The notes under the pieces: generated by a model
What the model was told of the DNA's origin: nothing
Databases searched by the model: none
Seen by the model: only the letters and a program-made list of their open reading frames with translations
Assembly (NCBI RefSeq): GCF_048569485.1
Contig: NC_134354.1
Location: 401,598,185-401,662,184 of the forward strand
Length of the DNA stretch: 64,000 nucleotides
Reading direction: 5' to 3'
From: Anomaloglossus baeobatrachus
Lineage: Eukaryota; Chordata; Amphibia; Anura; Aromobatidae
In this document: positions 43,801 to 52,677 of the stretch, piece after piece
Numbering within the stretch: the first letter of the stretch is position 1
How the letters are laid out: each line of letters begins with the position of its first letter
Position numbers and translations under genes: made by a program

Positions 43801-45880
43801 CTGCGACCGTGGGTCGTGCCTGCTCCTCCTCCGTTCCTGACCAAGTCGCCGGTTCAGGCAGACCTACCTGGCTTCCTGACACCCCGGTTGTGGGGGAACC
43901 ATGCACCGAGATCTTACCTGGGAGCACTTCCGCTCCTGGACCGGCCCCAATCTCACCTGCCTGTTCCCCTCCTGCAGCAACAGAACCCCGCTGTGAAATC
44001 TCTGGGGACCCCACATTTGCTGTGGTAGCCCCCACCCCACACACTGGTCCTCCCCCTGCAGCACCCTGCTCTCTGCTTATCCCTGCAGAGGGCAACAGAT
44101 CCCAGCTCACAGGCTGGTTACTTGTAGAGGCATTGTCACACCTTTCTCTGACCCCCTCCCCTGTCACAGCTGCAGCTGTGTGTGTGTCTATGGTGTCTAT
44201 GCAAGCAGAAATATCAGAGTTCACTCCCTCCTCCCTTACATCATTCATAGATAACACATTAACATTGTCCGGAGGCATGTCAGTACTGGCTGAAGGTTCA
44301 GCCCTTGGTTGGGGCCCAAACTGGGAGGTTATCTGCCCCAAATCTGTCCCAAGTAGCACGTTTGCGGGGATCCGATCAGTTACCCCCACCTCCCTCACCC
44401 CTCGCCCTGCGCCCCAGTCCACATAAATGTCAGCAACAGGCAGCGCCGGGTCAATGCCTCCAATCCCGGAGACAGCGAGGGTTTTTCCAGGGATCAAGTC
44501 TTGGGGGGACACCATCTCAGGCCGCACCAGAGTCACCTCCGAGGCGCTGTCTCGCAGTCCTATGGTCACAGACCGGCCGACGGTGACAGGTTGGAAGCTG
44601 TCCAGGGACCTACCACCACCCCCACCCACACAATACACCTTGGGCGGCCCTTGGGACGGGGACGGAGCCGGGGCCTTGGGACGCTGAGGGCACATGGCCT
44701 TGAAGTGTCCAGGTAGGTTGCACTGGTGGCACCGTCTTGGTTCTGCCACGGGCCTGGAGAGGGGAGTTGAGGGGGACACCCCCTGCAGTCTAGGGGCAGG
44801 TGGGGCAGTCGCAGAATTCATCTTACCCCCTCTCCAGGTGCTGCTGGTGGCTGCTCTCCTGGCTTCAGGAGCCCGATTGTTGGTGTAGTCATCGGCCAGG
44901 GCAGCTGTAGCCGTGGACCCCTTTGGCTTCTGGTCTCGGATGAACTGGCGGAGATCCTCAGGGCAGTTCCACAAGAGTTGCTCCGTGATGAACAAGTCCA
45001 GGATCTCCGGTCCGGTGGAAAGTTGCAGGCCTTGGGTCCAGTGGTCGGCAGCTCGGGCAAGTGCCCGCCTGTGGTCAGCCCAGGAGTCCTTTGGTCCCTT
45101 CTGTAGGCTCCGGAACTTCTTGCGGTAGGACTCGGGGGTGAGGTTGTACTGTTGGATCAGGGCCCGCTTGATGGTGTCGTAGCCCTGATCTGCCTCAGCA
45201 GGCAAGTCCCCAAGGATATCCAGGGCCTTACCCCTTAAACGGGGGGTCAGGTATTTGGCCCACTGCTCCTTGTCCAGATGGTGCTGCAAGCAAGTCCGTT
45301 CAAAAGCAGTAAAGAAAGAGTCCAAGTCTCCATCCTTCTCCAGCACTGGGAAGTCCTCAACACGGACCTTTGGAAGTTTGGTGTCTTGAAGGTCACGTGT
45401 GGCTGATGAGGGCCGGAGCTGAGCTAGCTGCAGCTGGTGGTCACGGTCTGCCTGTTGCCGTCGCTCCGCAGCCTCACGCTCTGCCTGGCGCTCTTCACGC
45501 GCTGCCTGCCGCTCTGCCCTGCGCTCTGCCAGGAGTTCCTTGTAGCCCTCCTGGTCTCCAGCCTGGAGAAGGGCCATAGCCATTTGAAGAAGGCTATCCG
45601 AGCCTCCCAGGCTCGGTGGAATGGCACGTGGTGATCTGCGGCCCGCTGCGGAGCCTGGTGATTCACTGTCCATTGCAGAGCGGAGGGCTGGCATCTGGCT
45701 CGTTGAGGACCCTTGGGCGAGCTCCTCCTCATTTTGTCCAGCAGTGCCAGGTTGTGCGATGTCCTCTGCAGAGCTGTTCTCTGGCGTCGGGCTCTTGGAG
45801 GGCTCGTGGACAACCTCCTCATCGTCTCTGGCCTGAGCATTGGCCATTCCTTTGGCTTTGCTCCTGGTGCTCTCAGCCAT
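40802..45880 (-). CDS. Gag-Pol of the Gmr1-like element, 1692 residues
   Basis: One frame from an ATG at 45880. Residues about 1-160 are low-complexity and Arg/Glu-rich (coiled coil). Capsid-like region 165-340: the second half (HRRALARAADHWTQ, ILDLFITEQLLWNCPEDL) resembles the SCAN domain. Zinc knuckle CHQCNLPGHFKAMC near 385. Protease motif GLRDSASEVTLV near 440. Long Gly/Ser-rich linker 520-770. Integrase next: H/C zinc region (GHLG, CRSCETC) about 825-865, core VDLVGPL, LTDRGTQF, CERFNGTL near 893-990, then a GPY/F-type module (WEGPYLVY). Reverse transcriptase 1220-1450 with YLDD near 1400, and RNase H to about 1665 (TDASDFGLGA, ECLAIVWAL, DHNPLSW, NADGLSR). The stop lies in the first bases of the 3' LTR. 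No separate Gag and Pol frames. Confidence 0.95.
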   Translation of the reverse strand: MAESTRSKAKGMANAQARDDEEVVHEPSKSPTPENSSAEDIAQPGTAGQNEEELAQGSSTSQMPALRSAMDSESPGSAAGRRSPRAIPPSLGGSDSLLQMAMALLQAGDQEGYKELLAERRAERQAAREERQAEREAAERRQQADRDHQLQLAQLRPSSATRDLQDTKLPKVRVEDFPVLEKDGDLDSFFTAFERTCLQHHLDKEQWAKYLTPRLRGKALDILGDLPAEADQGYDTIKRALIQQYNLTPESYRKKFRSLQKGPKDSWADHRRALARAADHWTQGLQLSTGPEILDLFITEQLLWNCPEDLRQFIRDQKPKGSTATAALADDYTNNRAPEARRAATSSTWRGGKMNSATAPPAPRLQGVSPSTPLSRPVAEPRRCHQCNLPGHFKAMCPQRPKAPAPSPSQGPPKVYCVGGGGGRSLDSFQPVTVGRSVTIGLRDSASEVTLVRPEMVSPQDLIPGKTLAVSGIGGIDPALPVADIYVDWGAGRGVREVGVTDRIPANVLLGTDLGQITSQFGPQPRAEPSASTDMPPDNVNVLSMNDVREEGVNSDISACIDTIDTHTAAAVTGEGVRERCDNASTSNQPVSWDLLPSAGISREQGAAGGGPVCGVGATTANVGSPEISQRGSVAAGGEQAGEIGAGPGAEVLPGKISVHGSPTTGVSGSQVGLPEPATWSGTEEEQARPTVAAAVAAVTRSGSAGSQGASRRSDSSSPSDQVAAESGGGQDTGPGVLTEDVTVSSILATSSQGFQAALEADDSLKALKEQAAQPPSDSDPERVVWDQGRLYRATVQQGSPEAWPRDRQLVVPYPFRTELLRIAHEIPMAGHLGIAKTKARLNQHFYWPKMGADVAAYCRSCETCQRVGKAGPRPKAPLVSLPIIDEPFRRVAVDLVGPLAIPSSSGKRFILTVVDYATRYPEAVALSSIRADKVATALLEIFSRVGFPQEMLTDRGTQFMSQLMEALCKQVQVRHLVASPYHPQTNGLCERFNGTLKQMLKMLVDSHGRDWERYLPHLLFAYREVPQASTGFSPFELLYGRRVRGPLALVKEAWEEDLATPGVSVIEYVMRFRDKMQALTQLVHDNMAQAQADQKRWYDQNACERTYQVGQKVWVLVPVPQDKLQAAWEGPYLVYQQLNPVTYLVTLDPARGRRKPFHVNMMKAHHEREACALPVCNLPEEGEAETLLDMLAQLRAGGSIEDVEVGHQLLEDQRSQLWATLLPFRGLFTNQPGRTDLAVHHVDTGDHPPIRRSAYRVSLEVQQHMRQEIDEMLKLGVIQASNSAWASPVVLVPKKDRTTRFCVDYRGLNAVTVADAYPMPRIDDLLDQLAGAQYLTIMDLSRGYWQIPLTRKARERSAFITPFGLYESTVMPFGMRNAPATFQRMVNTLLKGLEGYAAAYLDDIAVFSPTWEDHLEHLAQVLRRIHRAGLTIKPGKCQLAMSEVQYLGHRVGGRTLKPEPEKVEAIASWPTPRTKKQVMSFLGTAGYYRRFVPRYSSLAKPLTDLTKKKLPSAVDWTMDCETAFQALKDALSSPPVLQAADFTRPFVVQTDASDFGLGAVLSQVDSASQEHPVLYLSRKLLPREVAYSTMEKECLAIVWALQRLQPYLYGRHFIVETDHNPLSWLHTVSGTNGRLLRWSLALQQYNFTIRHKRGRDHGNADGLSRQGEVADGRTGEHRSVLPPSALKRGEV

Positions 45881-46063
45881 TCTTGCAGACTTTGGTCACT
45901 GACACCGAACTGACACCTGATGCCTCCACACACCTTACAGTATCTGCACTCTGACACTCTAGTGTTGAGCTAGTCTGAAGACCCCAGCAGCCACAGCTGC
46001 TGCAGGCAGTCTTTAGTGTCTGGGAGTATGGGTCTCACACTCACACACACTATTATCTCGATC

Positions 46064-46080
46064 CCACCGCTATGCCACCA
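46064..46080 (-). promoter_or_regulatory. Primer-binding-site-like sequence
   Basis: Minus-strand TGGTGGCATAGCGGTGG, three bases inside the 5' LTR. It differs from the site shared by the other two LTR elements in the window, so a different tRNA primer is used. Not assigned. Confidence 0.65.
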
Positions 46081-46083
46081 ATA

Positions 46084-47372
46084 TGTCACAAACCACCGGG
46101 GGGTCACTCAGAAATCCCCCGCGCTGGCTACCAGTACGTCACAATCGGGGGGTAACAAGTGGGGGTCACCCCTCCTTTATACCTCCCGACCGACAGACAG
46201 AGCACGTGACGCGCTCTCTAGCGCCCCTCTTATAGTCAGGCCAATTATGGAATTGCCCGACAATAAGCAAGGAGGCCGCTATACTACTTATGCCGATTAT
46301 TGAAGGGTCCCCGGTGAGAGTAGGGTATATATTCCCCCGACCTCCGCGGGCGGAATATATAAACTCTTCCCGAATCTCACTGGCCTCCCCACAATAATCC
46401 TTGGCACAAACTCGCTGCCACCAACCGCTTCACGGTAACTATTAGCCGAACACACAGACGTGGGATTCAAGATCGAGATAACAGAACAGCCCAAGATTAA
46501 TTATATAATTTAATCAGCCTAAAGCACACTAGAAACTACAATATATACAATAGGGAATCTACAGAATATACATATGTCAGAGTACAGTTGCAGATAAAGC
46601 ATGGTTTACAAACAGGCATACAATTCAATCAGTTACCTTGTGCGTCTAGCCACAGGGGGGCGCTGTAGACCAGGTTTCCAGGAACTCCCACAGATGTTTC
46701 CTACACGTGACCCCCAGCGAAAGAACACTGGAAAATGGCCGAAGTAGGGTTATCAACCTGGGCAAATCCAGGTCCCCTCCTACCTTAGTGACCTCAGAGG
46801 GAGCACTGCTCCACCCCTGGCTGGAGTTATGGACAAAATCCACAACATGGAATATGGCCATAACTTTGCCTGGGAGCGTCGTAGGCGGACGCCAATGCTC
46901 TCATTGTGACAGCTATGAATTTAGCTACAGAATGAGAGGACTCGTGACTTGTCTACTAGTTCCACATTGGCTGATATCACGCCTGGGGTATTTCCCAAGC
47001 TCCCGCTCCCATAAAAAGGGGTGTGCCAGCATCGTCCGCATGCGGAGACACCATTTTTATGGTTGCCATATTTATCGGAAATATGGCTTGCGAGATATGA
47101 ACCATTTTTTACTGGAGTCGTTCTGTCTGGATACTTCCATAGCCTTGCTAATTAGATAGCAGCCCCTACTACAGGGTCACGGCAGGGAGTCATCCTGTGT
47201 CCATTGTTCCCACGTCACCTAATCTCCATATCACAGGAGATGGCTGGGATGTGACACCTTCACAGATGCTGGACATCTGAGACAAGAAGGGAGGGGGCAC
47301 TGCCATGGAGTGATGAGAGCGATTATGACTTCCAGTCATAATTCCTCTTCATATCCCAGGAGTTGCCTCACA
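46084..47372 (-). repeat. 5' LTR of the Gmr1-like element
   Basis: 1289 bp, four visible differences from its partner. TATATA-like stretches near 46327 and 46357 could serve the minus-strand promoter. Confidence 0.93.
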
Positions 47373-47913
47373 GTGGGCTTTTGCCTTCTTTCGAGACTTT
47401 GGGTGTGGATGAACCCGTGAGGTCCAGCCAGCAATCAGTCAATTTGCCTATACTCAGTGGCTTCTAAGCTAGGACGGGGTCTGAGTACCCGGTTTCTGGT
47501 GCTCCGGTACACGGTTGACTCCCCGGTTCGGGACCGGCGGGCTCCAACCCAGGCCCGGTCCGTACGGTTCCGCCGGTTGCTGTACCGGTACTCCTGCAGA
47601 CGGCCACCACCATCTGCCTGCCTGACCTTTACAAGGGGCCCAGGCTCCTACCCGGGTCCCTGACAGCTGCTCCACTGCCACTCACTCTCAACTCAAAACT
47701 TGTCTGTTTGAACTTCCTGCCCCAGGACAGTAGTCTCCTCGGTGGGCGTGCCTTTCCACCTGACTCCGCCCACCTGGTGTGCTCTACTCGCCCTGAGGGA
47801 GGCATCAGGTCTCCCTTTCGGGTGACATGTGTGTGACCTCACAGGGGATTGGGGTGTGTGTGTATATGGCTGTTGTAATTATCTGTGACCCCTGGGGTCC
47901 AGGGCGTCACACA

Positions 47914-48148
47914 GACATAATCAGATTGCGCACACAAACATCGGATCAGCCACATAAACATCAAATCACAAACACATCGGATCACACACATACTCACCAC
48001 ATCCTGGGACACCGATTTTCTCTCGCCGGCAGAATCCTGAGAGGCTGTGTGGTGGAGCGCAAGGACCTGCGGACACACGTGACTTCTTTCCATCATTTCC
48101 TGCGGCCAGAAGCGCTGGATATGATGTGATGTGATGTGATGTGATGTG

Positions 48149-48187
<39 letters not shown>

Positions 48188-48205
48188 ATTGATCTGTGAT
48201 CTGCT

Positions 48206-48241
<36 letters not shown>

Positions 48242-48285
48242 CTGTATCAGCCAGCAGCAGGGGAGGACAGCGTGCAGCACCCACC
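47914..48285. repeat. Continuation of the CA-rich tract with two microsatellites
   Basis: cagattgcgcacacaaacat and catcggatcacacacat match the tract before the hAT element. A (gatgt)n run at about 48119-48150 passes into (GT)n to 48182. A second (GT)n lies at 48203-48241. Confidence 0.8.
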
Positions 48286-49325
48286 GGAGATCACAGGTAC
48301 TCATCCTGGATCCAGAGGAGGTCGGTACCGGTTTCACAACACACAAACTCATACACACAGTCAGGTTGCCCTCTCCATTAGGGACTGGCTAGGGTCGGGT
48401 CTTAAGGTAGTCAACAAACAAGGGGGGCTGCCACCCACTAGTGACAGGGAATCGGGGGATGAATGGCCACCAGGGGCAGTTAGGAGCTTACAGCAGAGAG
48501 TTCTCCAGCAGGAGAGGACAGGAGTGGATGCTGGGTTTTCTGGTGGCTCTTGTGGGACGGAGGAGACAATATGGTTGCTGAGGGGAGAGCTTCATTGCTC
48601 CCTCGGGACCAGCACAGTGCAGGGTGCAGAGCCCTAGGGTGGAATAGACTTCAGGTTGTATAACCAGATTCTGCAGTACAGGGGGATTGTATGTCCCTCT
48701 GGCCACCACAAGATCCCGGAGCACAGTGGCCCATAGGGTCCGGAGTCGTGATCAAAGTCAGACCCCACAGCGGACCCACGTCAACTGCACACGTGACAGG
48801 AGCTAACACTACACGAACCGGGGTCCCCAAGTAGCTTCAGGCCATGGGGATCCATCTATAAAGGCGCAAGAAGGAAGGACCCACGAACCACCATACCAGT
48901 TCAGACCTCCAAAGGATCCGGGATTGGCTGGGGCCCATGACGGCAGAGACCAATACCCTGAGGGTTGCATAAGAACTGTGAGTAAAAAGACCTGGAACCG
49001 CAGCAGCTGACTCAGCCTCTTATTGCTGTCACCTCGCACTCCGGCGCCAACGGCTATTACAACTTTCATCATCATCCATCCTGGGGAGCAAAACCATCCT
49101 TGCTGCGACACCATCAGCCCTGGAGGACAGTGGTGTCACGAGACAACTTCAACTCCCAACCTCTCCATCATCACCCTCACCACCATTCCCTTCCTCCATC
49201 CATCCCTTTTATTGTACACCTCGGGGCCACAAAGCCAGGCAGGGCCACCCGTGACATCCCGGACTCGACATCACCGGCCCAGCGACGAGTATCATTTAAC
49301 CCCTGCCCCGTGGGTGCTACACTTT
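48286..49325. other. Unclassified repeat-like sequence with TATA-like motif
   Basis: GC-richer than its surroundings. ctataaaggcgc near 48857 and a pyrimidine-rich stretch at 49140-49210 suggest an old LTR or other promoter-bearing element. No terminal repeats or coding motifs were identified. Confidence 0.3.
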
Positions 49326-49472
49326 TTTCGCAGTGTGTTTTTGCTGCTTTTATTCCTGGAATCTCATAGATTTTGCTGATACTGAAAAAGTAGCTATTTA
49401 TTAGCATCCATTTGCATAAAACCAATGAAGAAAACATGCAAAAACACACTGTGTGAACATAGCCGTAAATGG
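49326..49472. repeat. Short MITE-like repeat
   Basis: cgcagtgtgtttttgctg at the left and gcaaaaacacactgtgtgaa at the right are inverted, about 110 bp apart. Related to 12.74-13.02 kb. Confidence 0.6.
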
Positions 49473-50197
49473 AATCCAGACTTCATAAAGAATACCAATG
49501 AGACAGGTCCTCTATATCCCAGTGATATGACATCACATTAGAGATAAAGAACTGTTTATCATTTGCATATATAAATGTACCTAACATGGGGGTTTTAGTT
49601 TTTTTTTTCTTTACAAATGTTATAGCTATTTAAAATATATATTAGAATAATGACATCCATTTCTTCTAAATCCTCTATATCAAGGTCTGTGTGTCATGTC
49701 ACCTTCAAGGAATGTGAGTCAATTTACAGAGAAACGTCAGACTGTTGCTGTCCCTCCCCTGGAGGCCAGGGAGATGCATCGAGAGTCTTATTTATGTACT
49801 TAGTGTATTTTTTTTTTCATTTCTATGTTATCTAGGCCTCCAGCTATCATTAACTCATTTTCTAATAATCAGATGATTCTCCTCGACTTGTCGAGAACGG
49901 GTAGTATCAGCTTATTATCACTACAATAATGTTTTGTTTTTTTTTCATGTATTTGTGATTAAAAAAACCCTTATTTAAATATCAGTTACGGACAATACAT
50001 TTCCCTTTAAAAGACTAGATAGGAAAGTAGCTTGAGAGAACTCCTATATGTGAAGAACTATTGAACTTACAAATCCCTATTTTTATACGGTTGGGTGATC
50101 AGATGAAATACAAGTTGGCAGAGACTATGAAAGGCAAAGTAGGGTGTTTAGATTTTTCAATCCAGTCCCATTCTATAAATGGCGGAGGCCTGCTCTG
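49473..50197. other. AT-rich spacer, no gene
   Basis: Anonymous DNA. No supported frame. Confidence 0.4.
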
Positions 50198-50618
50198 TTA
50201 AAGGGAACCTGTCACCAGATTTGATCATAAGCTGCGTCCACCACCTGTGGCTTCTATAGTGGCTTCTAACAGGCTGTATATAAGAGCCCAGGCCACTGTG
50301 TAGAGCGTAAAAATCACTTTATAACACTTACCTAAACGGTCGCTGCGGTGCAGACTGTTAGAAGGGCAGTGAGCCCCATAGGGGTGAATGGACCCCATGA
50401 CGATCGGGAGGGTGTAAGGTTAGGAAAGGGTTAATGGGTTTGCATGGGATGGGGGATATGTGGGAGTACAGGATTGGTAGAAGGGAGCTGTAAGGGGATT
50501 GGGGGGGAGCAAGGATGGGGTGGGGTGTTGTGAGAGGTATAAGAGAGGGGGGTGTACTGATCACCTCCCCTTTCGTCGCTTGATCTCTGTGTCCCAGGAC
50601 GTACTGCTGCCTCCTGCC

Positions 50619-52677
50619 ATGGCTGCCCTTGCTGAGCTGCTGGAGATGGTGCGGGGGGCCTCCGAGGTATTAGGAGTGGATGCCCTGAGGCAGCAGCTGG
50701 CAGCGGTCTGTGGGGCTGGAGCGGCACCGCCTGCTGTTCCAGCGCCCGGGCCGATGCTACGTGCTCGGCGGGCGCGACCGCCGGAGCGCTACTTCCCCAG
50801 CTGGAGGGGGAGAATACGATCAAGGAGCCCCTGCGGGGACCCTCCGGAGCAGCGGCAGAGCCCTTCCACTCACCTAGGGGAGCAGCCGGCCACCGGGAGG
50901 AATCCGCGTCGGAGATCCCGTGGGTCGGGGGTGGGCGGAGCCTCGGCGAGGCCCACTTCCGGTCCGCGGCCTGCGCAGCATCGGACCGGAGCATGGATGA
51001 CGGCAGCCCCCAGTGATGTGCCGGCTGGGGGTGGCGCTCGGCGTGCCGGATTGCCGGAGGAGACTCCCTGCAGGCCGCAGGGGAGAGCTACAGGACGGAG
51101 GACGGGAGCGGATGCGCGCGGCGAGGTCAGGAGATCGGAGGAGGGGTACGGTGGCCCGCAGGCACAGAGGAGATCGGTAGTCACGGTCCCCCCTGGCGAG
51201 GAGCGTGCTGGGGGAGGGTCCCGGCAAGGAGCAAGCTCGGCACGGCCTTCCTGCAGTCGGCAGGGAGAGAGCCCTCTGAGGACGGCAGGAGAAGTGGCGG
51301 CGCAGCAGGATGGCACGACTACAGCGAGGAAAGACGGCGGCAGGGCGCCACGGCGGGAGAAACGGAAGAGGTCAAGCAGGAGTCGCCCGGACGAGCAGGG
51401 TGCGGTGACCGTGGGGGTCGACGGCCGCCAGGTGCGGGCTGTCCCCTCGCTGGTCCCCCCTGAGGATTTCGGCAGCGCATCTGACTCCAGCGAGGAAGAA
51501 GGAGCAGCCTCGGGTCGGACGGAGCGGCAGCAGGAAGATCGTGGCACGGCTGTTCCGGGGTCGGCGCAACGGCAGCCTGGTGAGCAGACAACAGAAATGT
51601 TTCATGCTGTGGGTAGCGCGAGCGGGGGCGGGGGTTCCGTCGCGGGACGCGTTGCGCTGGGGGCGAGTGCGGTCGGGCAGTCTGGTTTACCGGGTCCGGA
51701 GTTTTGGGGGCAGCTTATCAGGGGTGTTGCAGGGGTTGTCTGCGGAATGGGTTAGTCGGACTGGGCCTGGGGCTCCGGTGGGGGCGTGGGTGGGCCCCAC
51801 GGAGGTGGTGCGGACAGAGGCGCCGGTGCGCGAGGTTGCGGCGGGGGACCCGACCTCGGCGGCAGGTACGGGACAGGAGGCAGGTGGGGCGGCTTCCGGG
51901 GGCGCAAGTAAGGAGGCGGAAAAGGAAAAAGAAAAGGAGGATGAGGTTGTGCGCTTGGATGATAGGGCGAGGAGTGAAATTTATGTGTGTTTTGAAGGTC
52001 AGTTAGGGGTTCATTTGAAAAAGGAGGTGAGGGAAAAGATTTGGAAAGGGGAGTATGTGGAAATTTTTTCCCTGCTTCCCTTGGAAAAGTTTAATTTGGA
52101 TAAGGTAAAGCCCAGTGATACAAAAAAGGAGAAGGAGGATGAGGAAAAACGGAGGTATAGGTTGATCCCGAGGACGTTTACTAACTGGCTACAGGCCTTT
52201 GCGATCTTAGCCAGCGTGATCGGGGAAAAGGAGCCGGAGCATTGTTCCGCCCTATTTGGATATATGGATGCGATAGGGGAAGCGTATAGAGTATACGGCG
52301 GTTTAGGGTGGTTGAGATATGATGAGCAGTTCCGGCAACGGAAGGCTCTGCGGCCGGGAGTCCAGTGGGGCCACAAGGATATTTCTTTGTGGATGCGGTT
52401 AATGACGGCGCCGGTTCAGCCCTTTCGAGGGGGTGCCGGGAGCCCGGGTGCGAGCGGCGGGTCCTCGGCTGGACAGAAAAAGGGAGCTTGTTGGCAGTAT
52501 AACGAGGGACAGTGTAAGTTCGGGGCCTCTTGTCGGTTCAAACACGAGTGTTCCGGATGTGGAGGGTCCCACCCTCTGGCCAGGTGCTTCAAGAAAGGGA
52601 AAGGAAAGGCGGGGGATGGGTCTGGAAAAAGGGAGGACGCCAGTGAGGGTCGAGGCGATGCTTCCCTATTTAAGTAG
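50619..52677 (+). CDS. Ngaro Gag-like region with CCCH finger
   Basis: An ATG in good context (gccatgg) opens at 50619 (MAALAELLEMV). The first two thirds are low-complexity, Arg/Gly/Pro-rich. The last third (from about 51930) is a folded-looking region with LDDRARSEIYVCFEGQLGV and an Arg/Lys-rich C-terminus. It contains a CCCH zinc finger (CWQYNEGQCKFGASCRFKH) followed by a knuckle-like CSGCGGSHPLARC. The region is carried in two overlapping frames; whether this is native or a break cannot be told from one copy. The role is RNA packaging by analogy with Gag. Confidence 0.7.

Larger units (their letters stand above)
39518..47372 (-). mobile_element. Gmr1-like Ty3/Gypsy retrotransposon, looks whole
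   Basis: Two 1289-bp LTRs (39518-40806, 46084-47372) flank one long coding frame. The 5-bp duplication gtggg is on both sides (39513-39517, 47373-47377). By eye the LTRs differ at four positions (about 0.3%). At an assumed neutral rate near 1e-9 per site per year this would be of the order of one to two million years. Domain order is Gag-PR-INT-RT-RNase H, the copia-like order known for the Gmr1 group. No breaks seen, no envelope frame. Confidence 0.95.
38823..47909 (-). mobile_element. Solo LTR split by the Gmr1-like element
   Basis: The left part (38823-39517) and right part (47378-47909) add up to about 1.23 kb, start TG and end CA, and are flanked by caca (38819-38822, 47910-47913). Words such as gtgacgccaccca, ggtgcaccaccgct-like blocks, gcagacggccaccacc and ggtccagggcg match the LTRs of the elements at 5.0 and 58.7 kb, so it is the same lineage. 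No interior was found, so it is a solo LTR. The Gypsy element inserted into it later. Confidence 0.75.

Noticed and set aside
48286-49325. Host gene exon
   Set aside because: No continuous conserved-looking protein and no paired splice signals around any frame.
50499-50618. Upstream extension of the Ngaro Gag frame
   Set aside because: It begins at a non-ATG codon; the ATG at 50619 in good context is the better start.
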